Assembly: GCA_028282805.1 (NCBI GenBank)
Contig: JANQHD010000009.1
Location: 124,001 to 188,000, forward strand
Source of the DNA: Phycisphaeraceae bacterium
Lineage (GTDB): Bacteria > Planctomycetota > Phycisphaerae > Phycisphaerales > Zrk34
DNA length: 64,000 nt
Reading direction: 5' to 3'
A program made the translations under genes and the position numbers. The notes under the pieces were generated by a model. It had not been told where the DNA came from and made no database searches. It was given only the letters and a program-made list of their open reading frames with translations. Of this stretch, positions 53,302-62,469 are shown one piece after another (the first letter of the stretch is position 1; each line of letters opens with the position of its first letter).

Positions 53302-54465
53302 ATGCCCCGTCACCTCGGTTCATCGTGGCTGATTCTTTCGTTCGCCTTGGCCGTGTGGCTGGTCGCGTGCCAGCCCCAGCGGACCGCTGCGCCCGGGCCG
53401 AGTCAGGCCGACGCCGTTGCCGCGCAGGCCCAGGCTTACGCCGACCGCCTGTCGGCCGAGACGCCGGACGCGGACGAGGAGGAGGTCAAGTGGCTGACGC
53501 CCGAGCCGCCCAAGCCGTTCGCCGACAAGCGGATCGCTTACAACCACAAACCGCCGAGCACGGTGCGCATCGACCACGGGGCGCTGAACGCAACCAAACC
53601 CGATCAACCCGAGGCCGACCGCACCGCCGGGCCGGCCGTGACCCAGCTGACCGACCCCACCGCCCCGACCGACAAGCCGGCGCCCGCGCCCGCCGACGAT
53701 CACGTGGGCCAACCCGAAGACGTCGACCCGGCCAAGCCGATGACGCGCGACGAATTGGTCGCGGAGCTGAGCAAGATGCTGGCCCGCGAGTCGGCGACTG
53801 ATCGCAAGACGCTGCGGCCGTGGCTGGCGCGCGTGGCGCTGGCGGCGATCGACCCGCGCTACGAGTTGACCGAGGCGGAACTCGCCAAGCTCACCCCGGC
53901 CGACCGCGCGGTGGTGCTGGCCTACCAGCAGACGCTGACCGACGTCGGCCAGAGCCTCGGCGATTCGTACAAGTCCGACCGCGAGGCGCTGAGGGTCATC
54001 GCCGACCAGATGAACAAGCGCATCAACCCCAGCAAGACGCTGACGATCAAAAACGCCACGCTCTGCCGCAAGGTCAAGGGCTTCGGCGTCTACGAAGACT
54101 TCGGCTCCAACACCTTCCTCGCCGGCAAGACCCAGCCCGTGATCGTTTACGCCGAGCTCGACCACTTCCGCTCGCTCAAGCGCGACGACGGGGTCTACGT
54201 CGTCAAGCTCACGCAGGAGGTCGTGCTCTACAACGACTCCGACGGCCTGCCCATCTGGCGGCAAAAGCCCGTGTCGATCAAGGACGAGTCCCGCAACGTC
54301 CGCCGCGACTTCTTCGTGGTGCAGATCATCCAGCTGTCGAGCCGGCTGACCGTGGGCAAGTACGACATGAAGATCACCATCACCGACGAGCTCGGCGAAC
54401 AGGTCGACGAGACGGCCATCCCTATCGAGATTGTCGCGGACCCGAGTTTAACGCTGAGGCGGTGA
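53302..54465 (+). CDS. putative lipoprotein of unknown function
   Basis: 387 codons from the ATG at 53302, preceded by AAGGAGG. Signal peptide and lipobox WLVAC (Cys about residue 22). Then a Pro/Ala/Asp-rich linker, a helical part (ELVAELSKMLARESATDRKT) and a beta-rich C-terminal domain ending IPIEIVADPSLTLRR. No family recognised. The stop is followed at once by the word array at 54465. Confidence 0.72.
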   Translation: MPRHLGSSWLILSFALAVWLVACQPQRTAAPGPSQADAVAAQAQAYADRLSAETPDADEEEVKWLTPEPPKPFADKRIAYNHKPPSTVRIDHGALNATKPDQPEADRTAGPAVTQLTDPTAPTDKPAPAPADDHVGQPEDVDPAKPMTRDELVAELSKMLARESATDRKTLRPWLARVALAAIDPRYELTEAELAKLTPADRAVVLAYQQTLTDVGQSLGDSYKSDREALRVIADQMNKRINPSKTLTIKNATLCRKVKGFGVYEDFGSNTFLAGKTQPVIVYAELDHFRSLKRDDGVYVVKLTQEVVLYNDSDGLPIWRQKPVSIKDESRNVRRDFFVVQIIQLSSRLTVGKYDMKITITDELGEQVDETAIPIEIVADPSLTLRR

Positions 54466-54582
54466 GCCAACAGGCAAGAGCCATCAGCCAACAGAAGTCA
54501 GGTGCGCACTGGGTGGTCAAGTCACCAAACACTCGGTGAGTGACCTTGACGCCTGTTGCCAGTTGCCTTTTGCCTGTTGGCT
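54465..54582. repeat. short-word inverted array (GCCAACAGGCAA words) upstream of pyrR
   Basis: Left arm 54465-54494 (AGCCAACAGGCAAGAGCCAT plus a second copy) and right arm 54551-54582 (CCTGTTGCCAGTTGCC, TTTTGCCTGTTGGCT) are imperfect complements. Between them lies the hairpin CACTC-GG-TGAGTG (54531-54543). The left arm starts on the last base of the lipoprotein stop codon. Because it precedes pyrR, an attenuator role is possible, but I see no PyrR-binding consensus. Confidence 0.65.
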
Positions 54583-54630
54583 ATTGCCCACCAGCTACCC
54601 CAACCCGACGGGCGCTGCTAAACTCCCCCC

Positions 54631-55158
54631 ATGCCCAAAACGACCCCCATCGCCGACGCCCAGCGTGTGGCCGAGTTGATCGACCAGTTGGTCGAGCAGG
54701 TCGCCGCGGGGGTGGCCGAGCGGGGCGACAGCCCGCTGGCGATCGTGGGCATCCGCCGCCGGGGCGACGTGTTGGCCCGCCGGCTGGCCGAGCGCATCGA
54801 CCACGACCACACCGGCCTGGTCGACATCACGCTCTACCGCGACGACCTTTCCGAGATCGGCCCCCAGCCCACCGTGCGCACCACCGAGATCGGCTTCGGC
54901 GTCGACGGCGCGACGATCGTGCTGGTCGACGACGTGCTGATGACCGGCCGCAGCGTGCGGGCCGCCCTGCAAACGCTCATCGACTACGGCCGGCCGCGCT
55001 GCGTGAAGCTCGCGGTGCTGGTCGACCGCGGCGGGCGCGAGCTGCCGATCGCGCCGGACTTCGTCGCCCTGACCAACGCCGCCGCGCCCGACGAGCACGT
55101 CAAGGTACGCCTCACACCCACCGACGACAAAGACGCGATCGTGTGGATCAAACGCTAG
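54631..55158 (+). CDS. pyrR: bifunctional pyr regulator / uracil phosphoribosyltransferase PyrR
   Basis: 175 codons. The PRPP-binding motif is VLVDDVLMTGRSVRAAL (about residues 101-117); LAIVGIRRRGDVLA and LVDITLYRDDL are typical. PyrR attenuates pyr mRNA in many bacteria and has weak UPRT activity. pyrB follows 15 bases downstream, so this is the head of a pyrimidine operon. Confidence 0.95.
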   Translation: MPKTTPIADAQRVAELIDQLVEQVAAGVAERGDSPLAIVGIRRRGDVLARRLAERIDHDHTGLVDITLYRDDLSEIGPQPTVRTTEIGFGVDGATIVLVDDVLMTGRSVRAALQTLIDYGRPRCVKLAVLVDRGGRELPIAPDFVALTNAAAPDEHVKVRLTPTDDKDAIVWIKR

Positions 55159-55173
55159 AATCACCGCACCGAC

Positions 55174-56154
55174 ATGGCGAAAACGAAGAAAACCTACACC
55201 TGGCCCCACCGGCACGTGCTCGGCCTCGAAGACCTGACCGCCGACGACCTGCGGCACGTGTTCGCCACGGCGCGCGGGTTCGAGGCGGTCTCCACCCGCT
55301 CGGTCAAGAAGGTGCCCGCCCTGCGCGGGCAGGTGGTCGTCAACCTGTTCTTCGAACCCTCGACCCGCACCAAGAGCAGCTTCTTCCTCGCCGCCAGCCG
55401 GCTCAGCGCCGACGTGCTCGACTTCACCGCCTCGATGTCCAGCGAGAAGAAAGGCGAAACCCTCGTCGACACCGCGCGCAACATCGAAGCGATGGGCGTC
55501 GACGTCATCGTCGTCCGCCACGGCCGCAGCGGCGCCGCGCGGCAATTGGCCGAGCACGTCGGCTGCGCCGTGGTCAACGCCGGCGACGGCCAGCACGAAC
55601 ACCCCACCCAGGGCCTGCTCGACATCTACACCATCGGCCAACGCCTCGGCCTCGACACCTGCGACCTGACCGGCAAGACCGTCGCCATCGTCGGCGACAT
55701 CGCCCACAGCCGGGTCGCGCGGTCGAACATCCACGGCCTCAAAAAACTCGGCGCCCACGTCATCTGCGTCGGCCCGCCCACGCTTCTGCCCGGCGGGTTC
55801 GAGGCCATGGGCTGCGAGCTGTCGACCAGCCTCGACGACGTGCTCGAACGCGTCGACGCGATCAACATGCTCCGCGTGCAGTTCGAACGCCTCACCAGCC
55901 CCGCCTTCCCCTCGGCCCGCGAGTACACGCACCTGTTCGGCCTGACCACCGAGCGGCTTAAACGCATGAAGAACAACGTGCTCGTCATGCACCCCGGGCC
56001 CATCAACCGCGGCCTCGAGATCGAGTCCGCCGTGGCCGACGGGCCAAACTCCACCATCCTCCAACAGGTGACCAACGGCTTGGCCATCCGCATGGCCGTG
56101 CTGTTCCTTGTTCACCAGGCGCAGTCGGCGGAGCCGGCCGCGAGCGTGCGATGA
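55174..56154 (+). CDS. pyrB: aspartate carbamoyltransferase catalytic subunit
   Basis: 326 codons. PyrB joins carbamoyl phosphate to aspartate. Carbamoyl-phosphate site FFEPSTRTKSSFFLAASRL (about residues 54-72), then HPTQGLLDIYTI, VGDIAHSRVARSNI, and the C-terminal HPGPINRGLEIES. No regulatory subunit pyrI and no pyrC follow; the next gene is gmk. Confidence 0.97.
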   Translation: MAKTKKTYTWPHRHVLGLEDLTADDLRHVFATARGFEAVSTRSVKKVPALRGQVVVNLFFEPSTRTKSSFFLAASRLSADVLDFTASMSSEKKGETLVDTARNIEAMGVDVIVVRHGRSGAARQLAEHVGCAVVNAGDGQHEHPTQGLLDIYTIGQRLGLDTCDLTGKTVAIVGDIAHSRVARSNIHGLKKLGAHVICVGPPTLLPGGFEAMGCELSTSLDDVLERVDAINMLRVQFERLTSPAFPSAREYTHLFGLTTERLKRMKNNVLVMHPGPINRGLEIESAVADGPNSTILQQVTNGLAIRMAVLFLVHQAQSAEPAASVR

Positions 56155-56208
56155 ACCATGAAAGATGTGCAACCGGATGCTTCCACGTCGGCCGCGAGGA
56201 GCGCTTCG

Positions 56209-56787
56209 ATGTGTGACTCACGCGGCCAGCTGATCGTGGTGTCGGGCCCGTCGGGCGTCGGCAAGACCACCATCACCAACCAATTGGTCGAACAGCTCGG
56301 CGCGACGTTCAGCGTGTCGATGACCACCCGCCCCATCACCGCCGCCGACACCGAGGGCGAAGACTACTTCTTCGTCGACGAAGCGCGCTTCAAGGCCGCG
56401 ATCGACCGTGGCGAGCTGCTCGAGTGGGCGAAGGTGTTCGACAACTACTACGGCACGCCCAAGGCGTTCGTCGACCAGAAGCTGGCGGCCGGGCAGGACG
56501 TGATACTCGAGATCGACGTCGTCGGCGCGATCGCCATCAAGAAACAACGGCCCGATGCGCTGATGGTCTTCGTGCTGCCGCCGAGCGAGCAGGAGCTGCT
56601 CCGCCGGCTGCGGGCGCGGGCGCGCGAAGGCGAAGACGTGATTCAGAAGCGCTTCGCCGAGGCCCAGCGCGAGATCAAGCAAGCGCAGGACAGCGACGCG
56701 TACGACCACTTCATCGTCAACCACGTGCTCGCCGACGCGATCGACCAAGCCGTGAACATCGTGCGTGAACACAAGGCGTCGAACTGA
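56209..56787 (+). CDS. gmk: guanylate kinase
   Basis: 192 codons from the ATG at 56209, chosen because GAGGAG lies seven bases upstream; an in-frame ATG at 56158 is possible. Gmk phosphorylates GMP. P-loop GPSGVGKTT, GMP-binding SMTTRPITAADTEGEDYFFV, lid region RLRARAREGEDVIQKRF. It is part of the tightly spaced plus-strand group starting at pyrR. Confidence 0.96.
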   Translation: MCDSRGQLIVVSGPSGVGKTTITNQLVEQLGATFSVSMTTRPITAADTEGEDYFFVDEARFKAAIDRGELLEWAKVFDNYYGTPKAFVDQKLAAGQDVILEIDVVGAIAIKKQRPDALMVFVLPPSEQELLRRLRARAREGEDVIQKRFAEAQREIKQAQDSDAYDHFIVNHVLADAIDQAVNIVREHKASN

Positions 56788-56798
56788 TGTGACGCATC

Positions 56799-57455
56799 AT
56801 GGCTGAACCGCTCACACTCTCACGCGATCAGGTGCGCCGGATCGACCAACTGGCGGTCGACGAGTTCGGCCTGCCGGGCATCGTGCTGATGGAGAACGCC
56901 AGCCGGCAATTAGCCGACCACGCCGAGCGGATGCTGCGCGACATGGACCGGCGGCACGCGCTGGTCGTTGCCGGCGGCGGCAACAACGGCGGCGACGGCT
57001 TCGCCGCGGCGCGCCACCTCGACAACCGCGGGTTCGACGTGACGATCGTTCGCACAAAACCCGCCGACAGTTACACGGGCGACGCGAGGACCAACCTCGA
57101 CACCTGCTGCGCGATGGGCCTGAACATCGTCACCGAGCCGGTTGACGGGGCGGACCTGATCGTCGACGGCCTGCTCGGCACGGGCCTGACCAGCGACGTA
57201 CGCGGCGACGCGGCCGAGTGGATCGGCTGGATCAACCGCCAGCCCGCGGCGGTGCTGGCGATCGACACCCCCTCGGGCCTCGACTGCGACACGGGCGAGC
57301 CGCTCGGCTGCGCGGTGCACGCCGACGAGACGGTGACGTTCGTGGCTTTGAAAAAAGGCTTCGCGCAACCCGGCGCCAGCGCATACACTGGGGTGGTGCA
57401 CGTCGCCGACATCGGCGCCCCCAGCGCACTGATCGCGCGGGTCGCCGGGGAGTGA
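56799..57455 (+). CDS. nnrE: NAD(P)H-hydrate epimerase (YjeF N-terminal domain)
   Basis: 218 codons. The Rossmann-like YjeF_N domain shows MENASRQLADHAERML, VVAGGGNNGGDGFAAARHL, IVDGLLGTGLTSDVRG and IDTPSGLDCDTGEPLG. It repairs epimers of damaged NAD(P)H. The dehydratase (NnrD) half found in many bacterial fusions is absent and must be elsewhere. Confidence 0.92.
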   Translation: MAEPLTLSRDQVRRIDQLAVDEFGLPGIVLMENASRQLADHAERMLRDMDRRHALVVAGGGNNGGDGFAAARHLDNRGFDVTIVRTKPADSYTGDARTNLDTCCAMGLNIVTEPVDGADLIVDGLLGTGLTSDVRGDAAEWIGWINRQPAAVLAIDTPSGLDCDTGEPLGCAVHADETVTFVALKKGFAQPGASAYTGVVHVADIGAPSALIARVAGE

Positions 57456-57458
57456 TGC

Positions 57459-58517
57459 ATGGGCAAGCGTTTTTGTTGGTGCAACCGCAAGGCGCTTAAG
57501 CGCATCGGGGTCTACTTCGTACTGCTGGCGTTGCTGGCGGGGTTGGTTTACGCCGTGTTTCTACGCATGCCGGGCAAGAGCTACCGCGGGCCGCTGCCGC
57601 CGCTGACCGATGCGCAGCGCACGATCGCGCAGCAGCTGCGCGACGACGTGACCGCGCTGGCGACAACGATCGGCGAGCGCAACGTGTACCGACCGGGCAC
57701 GCTGGACCGCAGCGCCGATTACCTGACGGGTCGCTTCGAGGCGCTGGGCTACACCGTGCAGCGCGTGAGCTACACCGCCGAGCACGGCGCGCAGAACACC
57801 GGCCCGCGTTTTGCCGCCGCCGAGTGCCACAACCTCATCGCCGAACTGCCCGGCGCGACGCGGGGCGACGAGGTCGTGATCATCGGCGCCCACTACGACT
57901 CGGTGCTCGGCTCGCCCGGCGCCAACGACAACGCCGCGTCGGTCGCGGTCGTGCTGGCGATCGCCGAGGCGCTGCACGGGCGCACGCTCGACCGCACGGT
58001 GCGGCTGGTCGCGTTCGTCAACGAAGAGCCGCCGTTTTTCATGACCGACCAACAGGGCTCGCTGGTGTACGCCCGCCGTTGCCGGCAGCGCGGCGACAAC
58101 GTCGTGGCCATGCTCGCGCTCGAGGGCCTGGGCTGTTACAGCGACGAACCCAACACGCAGCAGTACCCCCCGCCGCTGAGCTTCGTGTACCCCTCGACGG
58201 GCAACTTCGTGGGCTTCGTGGGCAACCTGCGGTCGCGCGGCCTGGTGCGCGACGCGATCGCGTCGTTCCGCAAGCACGCGCAGTTCCCCAGCGAAGGCGG
58301 CGCGCTGCCCGGGCAGATCGAGGGCGTCGGCTGGTCCGACCACTGGTCGTTCTGGCAGTGCGGCTACCGGGGCATCATGGTCACCGACTCGCTGCCCTTC
58401 CGCGATGTACACTACCACCAGCCCACCGACACCGCCGACCGGCTCGACTACGACCGCATGGCCCGCGTCGCCGAGGGTTTGGCGGCGGTCGTGGCGGACC
58501 TGGCGAGCGTGAACTAA
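57459..58517 (+). CDS. membrane-anchored M28-family zinc aminopeptidase-like protein
   Basis: 352 codons, GGGGAG upstream, three bases after nnrE. One membrane helix (VYFVLLALLAGLVYAVF) after a short Cys-containing start. M28 zinc ligands: His and Asp in IIGAHYDSV, Asp in GANDNAAS, Glu-Glu region in FVNEEPPFF, His in DVHYHQPTDTADRL. Predicted exported aminopeptidase; substrate unknown. Confidence 0.9.
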   Translation: MGKRFCWCNRKALKRIGVYFVLLALLAGLVYAVFLRMPGKSYRGPLPPLTDAQRTIAQQLRDDVTALATTIGERNVYRPGTLDRSADYLTGRFEALGYTVQRVSYTAEHGAQNTGPRFAAAECHNLIAELPGATRGDEVVIIGAHYDSVLGSPGANDNAASVAVVLAIAEALHGRTLDRTVRLVAFVNEEPPFFMTDQQGSLVYARRCRQRGDNVVAMLALEGLGCYSDEPNTQQYPPPLSFVYPSTGNFVGFVGNLRSRGLVRDAIASFRKHAQFPSEGGALPGQIEGVGWSDHWSFWQCGYRGIMVTDSLPFRDVHYHQPTDTADRLDYDRMARVAEGLAAVVADLASVN

Positions 58518-58725
58518 CCCACGCGTCATGCCGCACCATTCCGCTGCGCACCGTCAGGCCATCACGCCATCGCGCACACGCTTAGCCCCCGACATCATGG
58601 CAACCCCGCCCCCACCACTGCCACCGCGCCCAGACCCGCGTGTAGTTATATCGTTTTTAGTCTATAAACTATATACTTCACCCGGACACGAACTCACGCA
58701 CGAAGACCGCCGCGGCAATTGCCCG

Positions 58726-59310
58726 TCATTGTTGAACAATGTCGAGCCAGGCTTGCGCCATCAGCGCGTGGCCGGCGGGGGTGGGGTGTACGCCGTCGGC
58801 CGCCCAGTACGCGGGCGGCGTTTGGGCGGTGACCGCCCCTTCGAACAGCTTGTGAAACGGCACAAACCGCGCGCCGTAGTCGGCGGCGAGTTGCTCAACG
58901 ATCGCGCGGCGGGCGTCGACCTCGGGCGCCCAGCTCGCGGTCACGTCGCCGCAGCGCAGGTAGAACGGCTCGCACAGAATAAGTCGCACGGCGGGCAGGT
59001 CGCGGCGCGTCCGATCGAGCAGGTCGCGGTACACCTCGCCGTAGCGGTCGACGGGCACGCCCGCGCCGGTGACGTAGGCGTGCCAGGTGTCGTTGATGCC
59101 GACGAGCACGCTGATCACGTCGGGCCGCAGGTCGAGCGCATCGCGTTGCCAGCGGTCGTGCAGGTCGGTCACGCGGTCGCCGCTGACGGCACGGTTCATG
59201 CAGGTCACGCTGTCGAGCTGCGCGGCGATCATCGGCGCATAACCGTTGGCGGCGGCGGTGATCGAGTCGCCTTGAAAAAGCACGGTGTCGCCGGGCTTGA
59301 TGAAAGTCAT
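58726..59310 (-). CDS. SGNH/GDSL hydrolase
   Basis: 194 codons without a signal peptide. Block I FQGDSITAA (catalytic Ser about residue 17), block III GINDTWH and block V DGVHPTPAGH (Asp-His) are present. Esterase of unknown substrate. The 208-bp region after it towards the M28 gene (58518-58725) contains an AT-rich island (58641-58679) but no gene that I can support. Confidence 0.9.
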   Translation of the reverse strand: MTFIKPGDTVLFQGDSITAAANGYAPMIAAQLDSVTCMNRAVSGDRVTDLHDRWQRDALDLRPDVISVLVGINDTWHAYVTGAGVPVDRYGEVYRDLLDRTRRDLPAVRLILCEPFYLRCGDVTASWAPEVDARRAIVEQLAADYGARFVPFHKLFEGAVTAQTPPAYWAADGVHPTPAGHALMAQAWLDIVQQ

Positions 59311-59322
59311 GCGTGCCTCGCG

Positions 59323-60393
59323 TTACAGGCCGATGAACTTGCTGCACACCGCGCGGGCGGTGGCGGGGTCGTCGGTGCCCTGCACGATCGCCCGGCCGTC
59401 GACGAACAGCGTGACGCGCAGCTCGGCGCCGGCGTGGGGCAAAACGGCTTTGAGGGTGTAAGCGTTGACGGAAACCGGGCCGTGGGCGCGCAGCGATTCG
59501 GCGAGTTGTTCGAAGTCGACCGACACCGGCCCGCCGGTGGGCTTGACCTGCACGGCGTTGCGGCCGCACAGCGAAACGGTTTGCGAGAACGCCCCGCCGT
59601 CGAGGCACTCGAACGAGCGGCGGCCGCAGCATGCGCAGTCGTTCGAGCGTGAGCGCGACACGTCGACGGCCTGCCCGCTGTTGGCCCAGGCGTCGAACGA
59701 GCGCAGCCGGCGATCGACCGCTTGCCAGTCGCCGAGCAGCACCTTGATCGCCTCGGTCACCTGTGCGGCGGCGACGGTGGCGCTGACCGACGCGAGCACG
59801 CCGACGGTGTCGCAGGTCATGCCGCGCTGCGAGGGCACCTCGGGGAACAGGCATCGCAGGCACGGCGAGGGCTCGCCCCACGGCGCCTCGCCGTCGGCAG
59901 CCGCGGGCAGCACGGTCATGAGCGTGCCGCTGGTGGCGACCGCCCCGCCGTACACGTAGGGCACGGCGAGCTTGACCGAAAGGTCGTTGAGCAGGTAGCG
60001 GGTTTCGAAGTTGTCGGTGCCGTCGAGCAGCACGTCGACGCCGGCGGCGAGCGGCAGCGCGTTGGCCGGGGCGAAGTCGGCGACGACGGGCCTGACCCTC
60101 ACGTCGCGGTTGATCGCGCGCAGCTTGGCCGCGGCAGCCTCGGCCTTGGGCAAACCGGCCTCGGCGTCGGCCTCGTCGAACAGCACCTGGCGTTGCAGGT
60201 TGGTCAGTTCGACGACGTCGCGGTCGACGATGACCAGCTCGCCCACGCCCGCCCGGGTCATCAGGTCGGCGATCACGGTGCCCAGCGCGCCGCAGCCGAC
60301 GAGCAGGGCGCGCGACCGGCGCAGCTTCGCCTGGCCTTCGGGGCCGACGGGCGCGAGCAACTGCTGGCGGTGGTAGCGGGTGGGCTCGGTCAT
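59323..60393 (-). CDS. ThiF/MoeB-family adenylyltransferase
   Basis: 356 codons. Activates the C-terminus of a ubiquitin-like sulfur carrier by adenylation. ATP site LLVGCGALGTVIADLMTRAG and VDRDVVELTNLQRQVLF, DGTDNFETRYLLND, catalytic cysteine in MTCDTVGVLAS, zinc cysteines in CLRC and CACC. The last 100 residues replace the rhodanese domain of MOCS3-type proteins with a ThiS-like or unknown domain. Thiamine or molybdopterin use is open. Confidence 0.9.
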   Translation of the reverse strand: MTEPTRYHRQQLLAPVGPEGQAKLRRSRALLVGCGALGTVIADLMTRAGVGELVIVDRDVVELTNLQRQVLFDEADAEAGLPKAEAAAAKLRAINRDVRVRPVVADFAPANALPLAAGVDVLLDGTDNFETRYLLNDLSVKLAVPYVYGGAVATSGTLMTVLPAAADGEAPWGEPSPCLRCLFPEVPSQRGMTCDTVGVLASVSATVAAAQVTEAIKVLLGDWQAVDRRLRSFDAWANSGQAVDVSRSRSNDCACCGRRSFECLDGGAFSQTVSLCGRNAVQVKPTGGPVSVDFEQLAESLRAHGPVSVNAYTLKAVLPHAGAELRVTLFVDGRAIVQGTDDPATARAVCSKFIGL

Positions 60394-60414
60394 GACGCCG
60401 ACGATGATAACAAC

Positions 60415-61281
60415 TTATTTGCGCGGCTTGCCGTCGAGCCCGTCGTAAGCGCGACGGAGGCGCTGCTTGCCGAACACGATGTTCTGCGTGGTCACGTCGA
60501 CGCGGTTGCCGGCCTTGGGGTTGAAGTTGACGATGCGCTCGCCCTTGACCTGCGTGAGTCGTTTGAGGCGCGCCTTGAGCGGCGTGCGCACCGCCGGGGG
60601 CAGCTTGCCGCCCTCGCCGAGCTTCTCGCAGTGCTCGAGCACGTTGTCGACGCGCGAGGCCCAGCTGCGGTTGCCGGCCCGCATGCGCTGCTCGGTGTCG
60701 TGAATTATGGCGTGCAGCTTCAGGCCCAGCGTGTCGGGCAACGCGTCGATCACCGCGGCGTGGTAAGCGTCGTTCGGCTCGTTGCGCCGGATGATCGCGT
60801 CTTCCGCGTGATGGAAGCGCTGGCCGATCTCGATCAGTTTTCTTGCGTGTGCGGCGCTGATGTCGTCGCGGTTGGCGTAGCGTTTGACGAAGGCGTGGTC
60901 GGGCTTGTCGAGCCGGCCGGCCGGTTCGAAGGCGGGCATGGCGGCGATCAGCCGCATCGCGTCGGCGGGCTTGACCGCGGCGAGGTCGGGCTCGTAGCTG
61001 AGCAGCTGCCACTTGATGTACGCGTCGACGGTCGGGTTGCGGTCGAGCTTTTTCATCAGCAGCTTGAGCACCTCGTCGCCGGTCAGCGTTTCGGTGTCGC
61101 CCTTGGCGTAGTCGCTCTCGCTGCGGGGGAAGGGTTGGTCGTCTTTCAGCGCGGTTCTGGCTTCGTCGGCAAGCTTGGCGACGGCTTGCCGGGCGAGCTG
61201 CGCATCGGCGGCGGCGGCGTGGGGCATCGCCAGGCACAGCAGCAGGCCGAGTTGTACCGCGCGGCGGGTCATGCGGTGCAT
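60415..61281 (-). CDS. exported protein of unknown function
   Basis: About 288 codons from MHRMTRRAVQLG (the next ATG is three codons on). Signal peptide LGLLLCLAMPHAAAA. The rest is helical and rich in Lys/Arg and Asp; no family recognised. It follows rpsL-rpsG on the same strand, where fusA is usual, but behind a terminator. Confidence 0.68.
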   Translation of the reverse strand: MHRMTRRAVQLGLLLCLAMPHAAAADAQLARQAVAKLADEARTALKDDQPFPRSESDYAKGDTETLTGDEVLKLLMKKLDRNPTVDAYIKWQLLSYEPDLAAVKPADAMRLIAAMPAFEPAGRLDKPDHAFVKRYANRDDISAAHARKLIEIGQRFHHAEDAIIRRNEPNDAYHAAVIDALPDTLGLKLHAIIHDTEQRMRAGNRSWASRVDNVLEHCEKLGEGGKLPPAVRTPLKARLKRLTQVKGERIVNFNPKAGNRVDVTTQNIVFGKQRLRRAYDGLDGKPRK

Positions 61282-61309
61282 GATACCCCACGCGCCAACC
61301 CGCGGCATG

Positions 61310-61339
61310 AAAAAACCCGCCACGGCATGCGGCGGGTTT
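61310..61339 (-). terminator. intrinsic terminator after rpsG
   Basis: On the minus strand AACCCGCC pairs with GGCGGGTT around a 9-base loop, followed by six T. It lies 22 bases past the rpsG stop and should separate rpsL-rpsG from the downstream gene. Confidence 0.85.
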
Positions 61340-61360
61340 CGTGCGGTTTGTAGTCGTCGC

Positions 61361-61837
61361 TTACCAGGCGAAGTGGGCGAACGCCTTGTTGGCGTCGGCC
61401 ATGCGGTGCGTCTGGTCGCGGGTGGACATCGCCTTGCCTTCGCCGTTCGAAGCGTCGTACAGCTCGCGGGCGAGGCGCTTGGCCATGGGCTTGCCCTTGT
61501 CGGCGCGGGCGGCGTTGATGATCCAGCGGAAGGCCAACGACTGCTGACGCTTTCGGTTGACCTGCATCGGCACCTGGTAGTTGGCGCCACCGACGCGCTT
61601 CGAGCGCACCTCGACGCGGGGCTTGACGTTTTCGATGGCCTTCTCGAACACCTCGATGCCGCTCGGTTCGCCCTTGGTGCGTTCCTCGATCAGGTCGATC
61701 GCGCCGTACACCACGCGTTCGGCGGCGGTCTTGCGGCCGTCCTTCATCACGCAGTTGATAAAACGCGACAGCACCTTCGAGCCGTAGCGCGGGTCGGGGC
61801 GGAGTTGTACGTCGGCTTTGGTGATGCGTCCTGCCAT
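61361..61837 (-). CDS. rpsG: 30S ribosomal protein S7
   Basis: 158 codons from MAGRITKADVQLRPDPRYGS, AAAGGAG upstream. S7 binds 16S rRNA and starts assembly of the head of the small subunit. SKVLSRFINCVMKDGRKTAA and the end MADANKAFAHFAW are typical. 179 bases lie between rpsL and rpsG. Confidence 0.98.
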   Translation of the reverse strand: MAGRITKADVQLRPDPRYGSKVLSRFINCVMKDGRKTAAERVVYGAIDLIEERTKGEPSGIEVFEKAIENVKPRVEVRSKRVGGANYQVPMQVNRKRQQSLAFRWIINAARADKGKPMAKRLARELYDASNGEGKAMSTRDQTHRMADANKAFAHFAW

Positions 61838-62016
61838 GGGGAGCTCCTTTTGCTCATCCGCCCTGCGCGGTGCGAAGGGCCGTGTGTTCACCGCCGGGGC
61901 GAGGCAGGGCCCGGGCGATTACTTGCAGTGGGAAGGTTCGGTTGTCGATTGCGTTGTGGCGGCGCGGTGAACCGCGGCGCTTTTTAAACGCGACTCAGTC
62001 GCGTCGCTAAATAAGT

Positions 62017-62385
62017 TTAAGCGCCCTTGGCGCCGTACTTGGAGCGGGACTGCTTGCGGCCGTCGACGCCGAGGGTGTCGAGCGTGCCACGGATGATGTG
62101 GTACCGCACGCCGGGCAGGTCGCGGACGCGGCCGCCGCGGATCAGCACGATCGAGTGTTCCTGGAGGTTGTGGCCCTCACCGGGGATGTAGGCCGTGACT
62201 TCCTTGCCGTTGCTGAGGCGCACACGGGCGACCTTACGCAACGCGGAGTTCGGCTTCTTGGGGGTCACGGTACGGACCTGCAAACACACGCCACGCTTCT
62301 GCGGCGCCGCCCCAAGGTCACGGACCTTGGACTTGGCCTTGGGGGTGCGGCGGGGCTTGCGGACCAGTTGGTTGATCGTGGGCAT
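62017..62385 (-). CDS. rpsL: 30S ribosomal protein S12
   Basis: 122 codons. S12 lies at the decoding centre. The hallmark [20 protein letters not shown], with the lysine where streptomycin resistance mutations occur, and the loop [20 protein letters not shown] are complete. The pair rpsL-rpsG is kept, but fusA and tuf do not follow; tuf is near 8 kb instead. Confidence 0.98.
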   Translation of the reverse strand: MPTINQLVRKPRRTPKAKSKVRDLGAAPQKRGVCLQVRTVTPKKPNSALRKVARVRLSNGKEVTAYIPGEGHNLQEHSIVLIRGGRVRDLPGVRYHIIRGTLDTLGVDGRKQSRSKYGAKGA

Positions 62386-62422
62386 ACGGGTACCTCAGTC
62401 ATTCGCTCAAAACGAGCCGCGT

Positions 62423-62452
62423 AGTGTAACGAGGACCCCGGGGGGGATGCAA
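62423..62452 (-). promoter_or_regulatory. candidate promoter of rpsL-rpsG
   Basis: On the minus strand TTGCAT (62447-62452), 18-base spacer, TACACT (62423-62428), about 38 bases before the rpsL start. It lies within the 84-base spacer after metXW. Confidence 0.6.
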
Positions 62453-62469
62453 GGGGCCTTTTCTGGGGG

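Noticed and set aside
54465-54630. PyrR-dependent attenuator
   Set aside because: Hairpins exist, but the PyrR-binding loop consensus and a terminator T-run before pyrR are not visible.
58641-58679. AT-rich island as a replication origin or strong promoter
   Set aside because: Only about 40 bases long, without DnaA boxes and without a gene oriented away from it at a fitting distance.
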